Assembly: GCF_020447105.2 (NCBI RefSeq) | Contig: NZ_CP096184.1 | Coordinates: 1,240,001-1,304,000, forward strand | Direction of reading: 5' to 3' | Source: Demequina sp. TMPB413 | Lineage (GTDB): Bacteria; Actinomycetota; Actinomycetes; Actinomycetales; Demequinaceae | Length of the DNA: 64,000 nt | In this document: piece by piece, positions 1 through 8,943 of the stretch | Layout: every line of letters begins with the position of its first letter | Position numbering within the stretch: position 1 is the stretch's first letter | The notes under the pieces: generated by a model | What the model saw: the letters and a program-made list of their open reading frames with translations, nothing else | What the model was told of the DNA's origin: nothing | The model's database searches: none | Program-made: the position numbers and the translations under genes

Positions 1-1158
1 CACCTGGCTCAGGACCAGCGCATACGTCGGGTCGGTGCCAACGGCTAGCACCAGGAGCGCGGGGATGAGGGTCACCAGTCGCCTGAGCAAGAGCGGAACT
101 CGCCTCTTGATGAGGCCGCCCATCACCACGGAGCCCGCATAGGCGCCAACGGAGGTCGCGGCGAGGCCTGACGCGAGCAGCCCCACGGCAAAGACGATGC
201 CGATCGCCGGGCCAAGAGCATCCTCGATCGCGCCGTGGGCACCGCTGATCGTGTCGGTGCCGCCCACTCCTCTGAGCGAACCCGCTGCGAGGAGCAGCAT
301 CGCGATGTTCACGGAGCCCGCAATGACGAGCGACCACAACACGTCGACTTTGGTGGCGCGAAGCAGCCGAGGCAGGCCCGCCCTGTGGGCGTCGACCTCG
401 TCCGCAGTGGCGTCGGCCAGCGAAGCCGGCCCTTGCTGATCGTCCCGACGGGAGCCGTCAGGCCCAAAATGCGGCAGGTGCCGGTCGCGAGACAGCGCCG
501 AGTGGAGGTAGATCGCGTGTGGCATTACGGTTGCACCGAGCATTGAAGCCGCCAAGACGACCGTGCCCGCGCCGTCGAACCTGGGCGCGAGGCCGCCGAC
601 CGCGCCCATCCAGTCGACCGGGCTGACAAAGAGTCCTGCGAGGAAGCCGACGGCGATCACCGCGAGGAAGCCAATGATGACGAACTCGAAGGGCTGCTGA
701 CCGCGCCGCGACTGGATCGACAGGAGGACCATCGAGATCGCACCGGTGATGAGCCCGCCGATCACGAGCGGAAGGTCGAACAGAAGGCTCAGGGCGATGG
801 CGCCGCCGACGACTTCAGCCACGTCGGTCGCAGCGGCCACCACTTCGGCTTGCACCCAGTAGGCAAGTCGCGGCCACCGGCTGAGGCGCGTACCCAGGAG
901 TTCGGGCAACGAGCGGCCAGTGACGAGCCCGAGCTTGGCGCTGAGGTACTGCACGAGCACCGCCATGGCGTTTGATGCGACGAGCACCCACACGAGCAGA
1001 TATCCGTGCTCTGCGCCCGCGGTGAGGTTTGCGGCGACGTTGCCGGGATCAACATAGGCGATCGAGGCGACGAAGGCTGGCCCGAGGAGGCGCCAGAGCC
1101 CACGCTCGGGATGAGGCACCGCCTCCTTGCGCACGTCAGCCACGGCATTGTTCGGCAT
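1..1158 (-). CDS. mntH: NRAMP-family Mn(II)/Fe(II) transporter, 3' end beyond the window
   Basis: Predicted proton-coupled divalent metal importer in the cytoplasmic membrane. The 386 codons present show the TM1 metal-binding motif DPGN (about residues 37-40) followed by AANLTAGAEHGYLLVW, and the TM6 motif MPHAIYLHS (about residue 210), both family hallmarks. The gene runs off the left edge, so the last one or two helices are missing. The chosen ATG lies inside a perfect 22-bp palindrome; an in-frame TTG nine bases upstream is an alternative. No clear Shine-Dalgarno is visible, so translation may be leaderless. Family assignment is firm; the exact start is not. Confidence 0.95.
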   Translation of the reverse strand, partial: MPNNAVADVRKEAVPHPERGLWRLLGPAFVASIAYVDPGNVAANLTAGAEHGYLLVWVLVASNAMAVLVQYLSAKLGLVTGRSLPELLGTRLSRWPRLAYWVQAEVVAAATDVAEVVGGAIALSLLFDLPLVIGGLITGAISMVLLSIQSRRGQQPFEFVIIGFLAVIAVGFLAGLFVSPVDWMGAVGGLAPRFDGAGTVVLAASMLGATVMPHAIYLHSALSRDRHLPHFGPDGSRRDDQQGPASLADATADEVDAHRAGLPRLLRATKVDVLWSLVIAGSVNIAMLLLAAGSLRGVGGTDTISGAHGAIEDALGPAIGIVFAVGLLASGLAATSVGAYAGSVVMGGLIKRRVPLLLRRLVTLIPALLVLAVGTDPTYALVLSQV

Positions 1159-1168
1159 GCCGAACAAT
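1147..1168. promoter_or_regulatory. Perfect 22-bp palindrome over the mntH start (candidate metalloregulator operator)
   Basis: Two perfect 11-bp arms, ATTGTTCGGCA and its complement, meet with no spacer and cover the mntH start codon. Length and symmetry suit a DtxR/MntR-type repressor site, which would give manganese repression of mntH. No regulator gene lies in the window, so the identity of the protein is inference. Confidence 0.6.
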
Positions 1169-1220
1169 CTAACACCGCCCCGTGGCTGGCGCGGTCATCT
1201 CAGGATCCCGGTGCGGCGAC

Positions 1221-2258
1221 TCAGCCCGTGTTCTTGCGTTCTGGGTCTGTCCACTTCTTCTCGGCGTCGCGGGTGGTCAGGTAGTCGTCGATTTTGTTGT
1301 CGGGGATTTGGTAGTTGAGGATGCCGTCTCCGTCGGGGTCGAACACGGTCTTCTGGTTCCCACCACCTTGGGTGCCGTTGACACAGTTGCCGTCGAGGTC
1401 GCAATCGACCCGGTGGGTGTGGGGGTTGTACACGTGCACCGTGGTGGCACCGGATGTGGTGGTCGCGGTGCCTGGTGCGTCCCTCCAGGTGGCGCCACCG
1501 TTGGTGGTGAACTCACCTCGCCACGTGGTGGTGAGCGTGAAGGTGGTGCGGTGTTCAGGTGTGCGGGGGAACGTGAACGGTTCACCCCCGTCCGCATAAG
1601 GCTTGCCAGGGTCGGTGGAGGTCCACACCGTGCCGTCAGTGTTGGTCCACGTATACAGAGTGGGCACGGCCCGAATCGTGACGGGGGTGCCCAGCAAGGT
1701 GACGTCCATCGTCCGCGGGTTCGTATCCACGATCAGGTTCACACCGAGCTCAGCGACCGCATACCCGCCCTCGGGTTGCACGTCGTACGTGTTCGGCGCA
1801 ATCGGCATGGACGCCCACGCCTGAGCGACTTGCGTGTACAAGATGTCGGAGGTGCACTGGTGCCCGCCCGTTTGCCTCCACGGACCATAGACACCGTCAC
1901 CAAGGTGGCGGCTGACCCACCAAGGTGCAAGGGCGACCTCACCGTCAGGACAGAAGTTCGGCGGCGGAGGCAATACCGTCGCGCACTCAGGGATCTCGTC
2001 GTCCCACACACCCGGAAACATCTCTCCCGTCAACTCCACCGTGAACCACTCGCGACACAACTCATGCCGCATCCAGCGATCCGAGGAACTCGCGCCAGCT
2101 GTCGGGGCACCTAGTTGGGCCGCCGCCTCGGTGCCGTGAGAAATGATCGAGTCGTCAGTGGTTTCGCCGGTGATCGAACCCGCCGTAAGCGTCAGGGCTA
2201 CCGCCACCGCGACCAAGACAGGCACGCACCTTCCGGCCCACGAAACGGAATCACTCAT
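1221..2258 (-). CDS. Secreted protein of unknown function
   Basis: 345 residues. An N-terminal hydrophobic stretch (about residues 12-28, VPVLVAVAVALTLTAGS) looks like a signal peptide. The mature part is rich in Trp, Thr and Pro, with scattered Cys (CREW, CDLDGNC) suggesting disulfides. A DPDGDGI motif near residue 310 resembles a calcium-binding Asp-rich loop. I recognise no named domain. Its ATG overlaps the stop of the upstream DUF6318 lipoprotein gene by eight bases, so the two are probably translated together and act at the cell surface. Confidence 0.75.
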   Translation of the reverse strand: MSDSVSWAGRCVPVLVAVAVALTLTAGSITGETTDDSIISHGTEAAAQLGAPTAGASSSDRWMRHELCREWFTVELTGEMFPGVWDDEIPECATVLPPPPNFCPDGEVALAPWWVSRHLGDGVYGPWRQTGGHQCTSDILYTQVAQAWASMPIAPNTYDVQPEGGYAVAELGVNLIVDTNPRTMDVTLLGTPVTIRAVPTLYTWTNTDGTVWTSTDPGKPYADGGEPFTFPRTPEHRTTFTLTTTWRGEFTTNGGATWRDAPGTATTTSGATTVHVYNPHTHRVDCDLDGNCVNGTQGGGNQKTVFDPDGDGILNYQIPDNKIDDYLTTRDAEKKWTDPERKNTG

Positions 2259-2874
2259 CGGCCTGGAACTCGGCGCCTAACACTACCCAGTGGTCTCGTG
2301 CGTACTCGAGCCGCACGCCAAACGTTCCGTGAAACCCGCCCTCCTCATCGACAACCGTGCCTTCGCCGTCCAGCGTCCTCACCCCGCCAATATCTCCCTC
2401 GAGATTGATGTAGGTGGATCCGTCATCGGCAAGCCCGCCGGTACCGAACTCGGAAGACCACGTGAACTCGTTCCCTTCACGGTATCGACCGGCGTTCGCA
2501 TCGTCCTTCGCACTCTGAATCGCACTCGCGCAGAACTTGCAGGCCTCATCGGAGATCACCTCCCAAAGCGCCAATGCTGAGGTGCGATCCTCGCCCTCAT
2601 CAAAGAGCCGAGGGTACTGGGACCAGAAGAACTTCGCGAAGTTGCTCGCACTCTGGAAGTCCTCCCCCCGTGCGTTCTCGGGGATCTGTTCCAGCAGTTC
2701 CTCTTCAGGAGTCACGCTCGGCGTCGGACTTGGAGACGAGACAGGCTCAGCAGTCACAGGGACCGTCGGAGTGGTCGTCACGATCGCCCCAGGATCGTTC
2801 GAACAAGATGACAGAACAGCAGCCGCGCCCCCCACGAGGACAGCGACCGCTGCAACACGCAGCAGTCGAGTCAT
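2251..2874 (-). CDS. DUF6318-like lipoprotein
   Basis: 207 residues. The signal peptide ends in a lipobox (VLSSC, Cys about residue 25), followed by a Thr/Pro/Ser-rich linker (TPTVPVTAEP, SPSPTPSVTP). The globular part has FAKFFWSQYPRLFDEG and CKFCASAI, characteristic of the DUF6318 family of actinobacterial surface lipoproteins. I chose the inner ATG at 2874 because a proper signal peptide begins there; the longer reading frame starting 26 codons upstream has no such signal. First gene of a two-gene operon with the secreted protein downstream. Function unknown. Confidence 0.8.
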   Translation of the reverse strand: MTRLLRVAAVAVLVGGAAAVLSSCSNDPGAIVTTTPTVPVTAEPVSSPSPTPSVTPEEELLEQIPENARGEDFQSASNFAKFFWSQYPRLFDEGEDRTSALALWEVISDEACKFCASAIQSAKDDANAGRYREGNEFTWSSEFGTGGLADDGSTYINLEGDIGGVRTLDGEGTVVDEEGGFHGTFGVRLEYARDHWVVLGAEFQADE

Positions 2875-2955
2875 GCCCAGACCATACCGACCAAACCGGA
2901 CTCCCGGTACCCCAAGACTGGGGGCTGTGGAAAACATCGCGTGGCGCGGCAAAAG

Positions 2956-3336
2956 CTAGATCGTGCCTCCTAGAATCCACACGAGCGCGCCAACTCCGAC
3001 TGCCAGAGTCAATCCTGCGAGCATCGCGAGCCGCACCTGGGGCTTGGCCACCGTGGCCTTGCCCCGCCGGTTCAGATGCCCGCCGCGACCGGTCGCCTCG
3101 CCGTACGCATGACCTGCCGACGCGTGGACGAGGACGCCCACCGCAACGCCGACCACGCTCGCGATCACCACTCCGATGCCAAATCGGTCGGTCAAGAGCC
3201 GAGCCGCAACAATCCCCAGCACCGCCACCTGCAGCGCCGTGCGCCGCCATGCAAGCAAGGTCTGCCCCGCCGCGAGGTGATTGGAAGAAGGCGTCTCACC
3301 AGCGTCGGCCGAATGAAGGCCGTTCCTAACCGCCAT
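2956..3336 (-). CDS. DUF202 (YidH-like) membrane protein
   Basis: 126 residues. The N-terminal half carries the DUF202 signature LLAWRRTALQ (about residues 27-36), followed by three hydrophobic segments (about 37-55, 57-72 and 103-123). DUF202 proteins are small polytopic inner-membrane proteins without an established biochemical role. It overlaps the preceding DUF202 gene by 11 bases, so the two form a coupled pair and may assemble together. Confidence 0.85.
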   Translation of the reverse strand: MAVRNGLHSADAGETPSSNHLAAGQTLLAWRRTALQVAVLGIVAARLLTDRFGIGVVIASVVGVAVGVLVHASAGHAYGEATGRGGHLNRRGKATVAKPQVRLAMLAGLTLAVGVGALVWILGGTI

Positions 3337-3703
3337 CCCCGCCCCACAGTGCTCCCACGGCGAGGATCACCACCGCGACCACCACGCCTCCCGTGAGGTA
3401 CACACCGACACGTAGCGCCGGGAGGTCTTCCCCCGCCGCAAGGGCGCGATCGGTAGCGCGCCACCCGACCCAAGCCTGGACCGCGGCGACGATGCCGAGG
3501 CCAGCGAGCACGGCTCCTGCCGCCGTCCGCCATCCTTCGGGAACCGGCATGCTGAAGGCGGTGAGCGCCGCACCAGAGACGATGAGTGCGAGCGCGGTAC
3601 GCACCCACGACAGGAACGTCCGCTCATTGGCAAGCGCCACTTGCGGCTGCGCGGCACGGTGGCCAGCCTCGTTGCTCGCCCCCTCGTCGTCCACGTCCGT
3701 CAT
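3326..3703 (-). CDS. DUF202 (YidH-like) membrane protein
   Basis: 125 residues. The signature ALANERTFLSWVRTALALI (about residues 22-40) is diagnostic of DUF202/YidH, with three predicted membrane helices. The start at 3703 is preceded by GGAGG five to nine bases upstream, which is better than the upstream in-frame starts. First gene of a two-gene operon with a second, divergent DUF202 protein; this tandem arrangement is common for the family. Function not established. Confidence 0.85.
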   Translation of the reverse strand: MTDVDDEGASNEAGHRAAQPQVALANERTFLSWVRTALALIVSGAALTAFSMPVPEGWRTAAGAVLAGLGIVAAVQAWVGWRATDRALAAGEDLPALRVGVYLTGGVVVAVVILAVGALWGGDGG

Positions 3704-3899
3704 CTCGACACCTCCATCAGGGATACGCACAAGCGTTGCGCTGGGAAAACAACTATCACCCATTGCCACGCCTTCCCGCGAGAGGAGCAACCCGCTTCAC
3801 TCACCGCGAAACCGGTCCGCGAACGGATGACGACGGCGCCTACAACGGTTGCATTCGATACCGGACAAATCGCCCGCGACCCCGATGCAGGGAGGCAGC

Positions 3900-4796
3900 A
3901 TGTCATTTGACCAGTTGACGCACGACAACCCCGCCGAGCGCTTCGCCAACATTGAGCCCAAGGCGCAGGGCCAGGAGTTCCCCGGCAAGGATGCGGACCT
4001 CAAGCCGCACGCCGAGCTCGGCGAAACAACGTATCGGGGCACCGGCCGCCTGATCGGTCGCAAGGCGCTCGTCACCGGCGGAGACTCGGGAATCGGTGCG
4101 GCGACGGCGATCGCCTTCGCGCGGGAGGGCGCCGACGTTGCCCTCAGCTTTCTTCCAGAGGAGCAGGAGGACGCGGAACACATCGCATCCGTGATCAGGG
4201 AAGACGGCCGCAAAGCGGTCTTGCTACCGGGCGACATTCGCGACGCCGCGTGGTGCCAGTCGCTCGTCGATCAGGCGGTCGAAGCCCTCGGCGGCCTGGA
4301 CATCCTGGTCAACAATGCGGGGCGCCAAACCTATGTGAACAGCATCGAAGAACTCTCAGACGAGGAGTTCGACGCGACCATGAAGACCAACATCTACGCG
4401 ATGCACTGGATCACCAAGGCCGCGATGCCTCACTTGAAGCCCGGCGCCGCCATCATCAACACCACGTCGGTGCAGGCGTACAAGCCGTCGCCGATCATCG
4501 CCCACTACGCGGCGACAAAGGCCGCGATCAAGGCATGGACCAAGGCGATGTCGCAGGACCTGGCCCCCGAGGGCATCAGGGTCAACGCCGTCGCGCCTGG
4601 CCCCGTGTGGACGCCGCTGCAGGTCACCCAGGGCCAGCCGCCAGAGAAGCTCGAGGGCTTCGGCCAGAGCACCGCGCTTGGACGGGCAGGCCAGCCGGTC
4701 GAGATGGCTCCAGCCTTCGTGTTCCTCGCTTCGCCCGAGGCCAGTTTTGTGGTGGGCGAGGTCGTCAACGTCAACGGCGGCCAACCGACCCCGTAG
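3900..4796 (+). CDS. General-stress short-chain dehydrogenase/reductase (YghA/YdaD type)
   Basis: 298 residues, NAD(P)-dependent oxidoreductase of the extended-N-terminus SDR subgroup known from general stress proteins YghA and YdaD. Visible motifs are the cofactor loop TGGDSGIG (about 59-66), NNAG, catalytic Ser in NTTSVQAY, Tyr/Lys in YAATK, and the C-terminal VVGEVVNVNGG. The N-terminal region before the Rossmann fold (PAERFANIEPKAQGQ) is typical of this subgroup. GGGAGG lies just before the ATG at 3900, which supports this start over one 17 codons upstream. A paralogue lies at 29792-30688. Physiological substrate unknown. Confidence 0.9.
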   Translation: MSFDQLTHDNPAERFANIEPKAQGQEFPGKDADLKPHAELGETTYRGTGRLIGRKALVTGGDSGIGAATAIAFAREGADVALSFLPEEQEDAEHIASVIREDGRKAVLLPGDIRDAAWCQSLVDQAVEALGGLDILVNNAGRQTYVNSIEELSDEEFDATMKTNIYAMHWITKAAMPHLKPGAAIINTTSVQAYKPSPIIAHYAATKAAIKAWTKAMSQDLAPEGIRVNAVAPGPVWTPLQVTQGQPPEKLEGFGQSTALGRAGQPVEMAPAFVFLASPEASFVVGEVVNVNGGQPTP

Positions 4797-4828
4797 AGGG
4801 GTCGGCGGCCGCCGCTTGTGACTGAAAC

Positions 4829-6271
4829 TTAGCGCGAGCGCCTGCGCGAGGAACCGCTCGCAGAGAAGGCGGCCGCTCCCCCATGGCCACCGCGGTGTCC
4901 ACCGGTGCGAGCCTGAGCTGGCCTGGCTTGCGAGGAGCGTCCGTCGGCTGAGCGCACCTCGGATGACCGGCCCTGGGCAGAACGCCCAGCGGACTGACCC
5001 TGGCGAGGGGCGCCAGCAGCGCCACCGGCACCACGGCGTCGTCCCCTGCCGGGAGCACCGCCCTGACGCTGGGGCTGATCGGCCACCGGGACCGGCTTGA
5101 CGTAAGGAGCAGTCTCCCCGACCAAGGACGCGACCTGGGCGGACGAGGCGCTGACGGCCTGCGGCCGCACCTGAATGCTGGCGCGGCGAAGCAACTGGTC
5201 AGTTTCCCGACGCTGCTCTGGCAGCACCACGGTGACGACGTCACCAGCAGAACCGGCGCGGGCCGTGCGACCGGAGCGGTGCAGGTAGGCCTTGTGCTCG
5301 GCCGGCGGGTCGACGTGGACCACGAGTTCGACGTTGTCGACGTGCACTCCACGCGCGGCGACGTCGGTGGCCACGAGCACGCGGTGCGTGTCTCCCTGGA
5401 AGAGCGCGAGGTTGCGGTCGCGCTGACCCTGCGAGAGGTTGCCGTGCAGGTCAACAGAAGGGATGCCAGCCTCGGTGAGCTGCTTGGCAAGCTTCTTGGC
5501 CTGGTGCTTGGTGCGCATGAACAGAATGCGGCGACCAGTGCCGGAGGCAAGGGCGTGAACCAACTCGCGCTTGGCGTCGGCGCCGCCCACGTGGAACACG
5601 TGGTGCGTCATGGCCTCGACGTGGCTGTCTTCGTTGTCCACCGAGTGCGTGATGGGGTTGGTGAGGAACTGGCGCACCAACTTGTCGACGCCGTTGTCCA
5701 GCGTCGCGGAGAACAGCAGTCGCTGGCCGCGAGCAGGCGTCGCCGTCATGATGCGCGTGACGCCTGGCAGGAAGCCGAGGTCGGCCATGTGGTCGGCCTC
5801 GTCCAGCACGGTCATTTCGACGGCGTCGAGGGTGACGTGGCGCTGCTTCATGAGGTCTTCAAGGCGGCCGGGGCAAGCGACGACGATGTCGACGCCCGCG
5901 CGCAAGGCGCGCTCCTGACGCTGCTGGCTGACGCCACCGAAAATCGTGGTGGTGGTCAGTCCATATGCCTTGGCGAGCGGCGCGATGACGGCGTCGATCT
6001 GGGTGGCGAGCTCACGCGTCGGCGCGAGCACGAGGGCGCGGGGGCGACCGGGGCGAGACTTGCCGCCGCTGCGGCCCAGGCGGGCGACGATGGGCAGCGA
6101 GAAGGCGAGGGTCTTTCCAGAGCCCGTCTTGCCGCGGCCGAGCACGTCGCTACCAGCGAGGGTGTCGGGAAGCGTGTCCTCTTGAATGGGGAACGCCTTG
6201 GTCTTACCTTCGCGCTCGAGCACGTCGGTGAGTTGAGTGGGGACGCCGAGTTCGGCGAAAGAGCTTGACAA
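4829..6271 (-). CDS. DEAD-box ATP-dependent RNA helicase
   Basis: 480 residues. All core motifs are present in order: Q motif with FPIQ (about 27), GRGKTGSGKT (motif I), PTRELA (Ia), PGR (Ib), DEAD (II), SAT (III), then DVAARG (V) and HRSGRTAR (VI). After about residue 370 the protein becomes a basic Gly/Arg/Ser/Gln-rich tail, typical of RhlE/DeaD-like helicases and probably RNA-binding. Likely role is remodelling of mRNA or ribosome-assembly intermediates. The apparent start is TTG. The 253-bp gap upstream may include a long leader. Terminates 33 bp from the convergent SDR gene. Confidence 0.93.
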   Translation of the reverse strand: MSSSFAELGVPTQLTDVLEREGKTKAFPIQEDTLPDTLAGSDVLGRGKTGSGKTLAFSLPIVARLGRSGGKSRPGRPRALVLAPTRELATQIDAVIAPLAKAYGLTTTTIFGGVSQQRQERALRAGVDIVVACPGRLEDLMKQRHVTLDAVEMTVLDEADHMADLGFLPGVTRIMTATPARGQRLLFSATLDNGVDKLVRQFLTNPITHSVDNEDSHVEAMTHHVFHVGGADAKRELVHALASGTGRRILFMRTKHQAKKLAKQLTEAGIPSVDLHGNLSQGQRDRNLALFQGDTHRVLVATDVAARGVHVDNVELVVHVDPPAEHKAYLHRSGRTARAGSAGDVVTVVLPEQRRETDQLLRRASIQVRPQAVSASSAQVASLVGETAPYVKPVPVADQPQRQGGAPGRGRRRGAGGAAGAPRQGQSAGRSAQGRSSEVRSADGRSSQARPAQARTGGHRGGHGGAAAFSASGSSRRRSR

Positions 6272-6524
6272 GGAAGTGGTGCCTTTCGGGGCATGGTGCC
6301 GGGCGCGCGTGTGCGCTATCCGTGATTGTCACGGCACCGGCATTGGTGGCGAATCGCGAAGGTGTTCGCGTCCGTTCGCCGAAGAGAAGTTCTACGAGCC
6401 GCGCGGCCACGAGGGCTATTGCGCTGGCGAGAAGGAGAAGCAATCTGCGACGCAGGAGGGCTTCGGAGGCCCTGCAAGTGTTCCCTAGCGTATCAGGCCA
6501 CTCGCCAAGCCCCTAGCGCGCCCC

Positions 6525-7529
6525 CTAAAGCCACCCCTTCTTCCTGAAGATGACGAAGAGCGAAGCGCTCGCCACCAGCATCAGGCCCACCGCCATCGGA
6601 TACCCGAGGCGCCAATCGAGTTCCGGCATGTATCGGAAGTTCATGCCGTAGATCGATCCGATCATCGACGGCAGGTACAGGATGGCCGCCCACGCCGAGA
6701 TCTTCTTGGCTTGCTCGTTCTGGGCGATGCTCGTCTCGGTCTGACGCTGGGACGTGATCGTGCCGTGCGCGTCGAGGACCTTGTCGAGCAGCGAGCGGAA
6801 GTTGTCGACCCTGTCGCCGACGCGGACGACGTGGCCTTGCAGGTCCCGAAAGAGTCGCTTCAGTTCGAGGTCCTCGTCGCTTTCGTCGAGGTTGTCCCGC
6901 ACCTCTTGGAGCACGTCAACGAGCGGGCTCACTGTGCGCTGAAAGGCGATGATCTGACGGTGCAGTTCGTAGATGCGCCGCGAAACTTCTACAGCGGGCT
7001 GGTACGAGAAGACCTCGGCCTCGATCTCGTCGATGTCGTTCTCGAGTCCGTCGAGGACCGGATCGTAGGTCTGAACCACATGGTTGAGCACGGCCCATAA
7101 CACTGCGCGGGATCCCCGTGCCAAGAGCTCCCTTCTGTCCTCAATCTCGCGGCGTACTTCGCCAAGGTCGGGCTCGTGGGTACGGCGCACGGTGAGCACG
7201 GCCTTGTCGCTGACGACGATATAGACGCTGTCGAATTCGACCGTCTCTTTTTCCTCGTTGTAGTGAGCAGCATGCACCACCAGCACCAAATCTTCGCCGA
7301 ACTCTTCGACTTTGGTGCGCGCCCTGCGCCTGCCCATGGCGTCGACAACGAGGTGGTGGACGCCAAACTGGTCCCCGATGCGCTGAAGCTCGTCAGCGTC
7401 TGGCCGCTCGAGGTCGATCCACGCAAAGGAGGGGCCTCGCTTGGAAGCGCGGCTCAAGGCCTGCTCCACGGTCAGGTCATCACTAACACGCTCGCCCTTG
7501 ACGTAATACGCGGAGTCCACAACGCTCAT
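6525..7529 (-). CDS. corA: CorA-family Mg(II)/Co(II) channel
   Basis: 334 residues. The long cytoplasmic N-terminal domain includes a coiled, charged stalk (about 150-260). Two C-terminal helices follow, the first ending in the signature YGMNF (about residues 291-295), which forms the selectivity filter of CorA channels. The short basic C-terminus (FRKKGWL) is also typical. It stands alone between the helicase leader and the metal-permease operon, and its presence with mntH and a CDF exporter fits a metal-homeostasis neighbourhood. Ion preference cannot be read from the sequence. Confidence 0.95.
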   Translation of the reverse strand: MSVVDSAYYVKGERVSDDLTVEQALSRASKRGPSFAWIDLERPDADELQRIGDQFGVHHLVVDAMGRRRARTKVEEFGEDLVLVVHAAHYNEEKETVEFDSVYIVVSDKAVLTVRRTHEPDLGEVRREIEDRRELLARGSRAVLWAVLNHVVQTYDPVLDGLENDIDEIEAEVFSYQPAVEVSRRIYELHRQIIAFQRTVSPLVDVLQEVRDNLDESDEDLELKRLFRDLQGHVVRVGDRVDNFRSLLDKVLDAHGTITSQRQTETSIAQNEQAKKISAWAAILYLPSMIGSIYGMNFRYMPELDWRLGYPMAVGLMLVASASLFVIFRKKGWL

Positions 7530-7586
7530 TCACTCAGCGTATGCCGACTCGGCTCCCGGCCGCATCGCCTGGAGCAGCGCCCAGTA

Positions 7587-7832
7587 TCAGGCGAGCGCGG
7601 CCGTCACGTAGTCGGTGGTCTCCGCAACGGAGGGCACGCGTCCGCTGACCACGACGGCGCCGTCAATTACGAGCCCCGGCGTCGACATGATGCCGTACGC
7701 CGCAATGTCGGCATAGTCGGTGACCTTGACGACGGTGGCGTCGGCGATGCCTGTTGCGGCGAGCGCCTCCTTGACGTTCGCTTCGAGGCGGGTGCAGTTG
7801 GCGCAGCCTGGGCCAAGAACCTTGATTTCCAT
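7587..7832 (-). CDS. Small thioredoxin-fold redox protein (thioredoxin_3 type)
   Basis: 81 residues, a single thioredoxin-like domain. The redox centre is GPGCANCTRLE (CxxC at about residues 10-13), and STPGLVIDG supplies the cis-Pro loop. Such proteins are commonly encoded next to ArsP-type permeases and ArsR repressors, as here. It is the last gene of the operon ArsR-permease-thioredoxin, 13 bp after the permease. It probably reduces or shuttles thiols linked to metal or metalloid export; the actual substrate is unknown. Confidence 0.88.
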   Translation of the reverse strand: MEIKVLGPGCANCTRLEANVKEALAATGIADATVVKVTDYADIAAYGIMSTPGLVIDGAVVVSGRVPSVAETTDYVTAALA

Positions 7833-7845
7833 GATGTCTCTCCCT

Positions 7846-8943
7846 TTACGTGAGGATGGCGTTGAACAAGTAACCGACGGCGACGATGCCCACGGCTACG
7901 ACGCCCACGAAGGCGCCCAGCAGCGGCAGTTTGAGCACGCGCTTGAGCAGCACCATCTCTGGCAGCGACAGCGCGACGACGCTCATCATGAATGCGAGCA
8001 GGGTGCCCATGGGCACGCCCTTGTCCGCGAGCGCCTCGACGAGCGGCAGTGCGCCGGCGGCGTTCGAGTACAGCGGCACACCGAGCACGACGGCCACGAG
8101 CACGCCAACGGGGTTCTCTGGGCCAGCATGCTCAGCGAAGAAGTCCGAGGGAACCCAGCCGTGGATGACGGCGCCGATGCCGACGCCGACGAGCAGGTAT
8201 GGCCACACCTTGCCGAGGATGTCTCTCACCTCTTGGATCCCGATGCGCACCCTCAGGCGCGGCGATGGGCGGGTGTCGACGCCTGCCGCACCGGCGCCGG
8301 GGGTGCCTGGGCCGGGCGACCCGGCGGCGCTCGTCGCGCTGACGAGCAGGTTCTGCTTGAGCACGAACGGCTCGACCCAGCGCTCGACGCCCATGCGTCC
8401 TAGCACCCAGCCGGCGGTGATCGCGATGAGCAGCCCCGCCGCGACGTAAAGCAGCGCGATCTGCCAGCCGAACGCGGTCCACAAGAGGCCGACGGCAATC
8501 TCGTTGACCAGGGGCGAAGCGATCAGGAAGCTGAGCGTCACACCGATGGGCACCCCAGCCCCCACGAAGCCGATGAAGGCCGGCACCGCCGAGCACGAAC
8601 AAAATGGCGTGGCGACGCCGAGCCCGGCCGCCATCACGTTTCCGACGCCCTCGCGCCTGCCGCCCAACAGAGCGCGAGTGCGCTCGATCGTGATGAAGGT
8701 GCGCAGCACGCCCACCGCGAAGATGATCCCGGTGAGCAGCAGCGCGATCTTGACGGTGTCGTAGAGGAAGAAGTGCAGCGCCGACGCTGGACGGGCGTCC
8801 GGATCGAGGCCAAGGCCGTCGAACAGAAGCCAGTCCCACATGCGTTCGTTGAGTTGGTACGCGCCGAGCCACACGAGCGCAGCGCCGACGCTGACGGCGC
8901 CGATGCCGCGCTTGGTCTCCGGCAAGTGGCCAACGAGCGTCAT
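7846..8943 (-). CDS. ArsP/YraQ-type permease (PF03773)
   Basis: 365 residues, polytopic membrane protein with about eight helices and a central cytoplasmic loop rich in Gly/Pro (about 200-225). The motif ATPFCSCSAVP (about residues 98-108) holds the paired cysteines typical of this permease family. A second family motif is GVPLYSNAAGALP. Members export organoarsenicals or other metal(loid)s or are uncharacterised. The start at 8943 overlaps the ArsR stop in an ATGA arrangement, so translation is coupled to the repressor; longer starts upstream would lie inside arsR. Confidence 0.88.
   Translation of the reverse strand: MTLVGHLPETKRGIGAVSVGAALVWLGAYQLNERMWDWLLFDGLGLDPDARPASALHFFLYDTVKIALLLTGIIFAVGVLRTFITIERTRALLGGRREGVGNVMAAGLGVATPFCSCSAVPAFIGFVGAGVPIGVTLSFLIASPLVNEIAVGLLWTAFGWQIALLYVAAGLLIAITAGWVLGRMGVERWVEPFVLKQNLLVSATSAAGSPGPGTPGAGAAGVDTRPSPRLRVRIGIQEVRDILGKVWPYLLVGVGIGAVIHGWVPSDFFAEHAGPENPVGVLVAVVLGVPLYSNAAGALPLVEALADKGVPMGTLLAFMMSVVALSLPEMVLLKRVLKLPLLGAFVGVVAVGIVAVGYLFNAILT

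Noticed and set aside
5279-6268. Long plus-strand frame of 329 codons over the helicase gene
   Set aside because: It is antisense to all conserved DEAD-box motifs and has low-complexity His/Val/Arg composition; shadow of a GC-rich gene.
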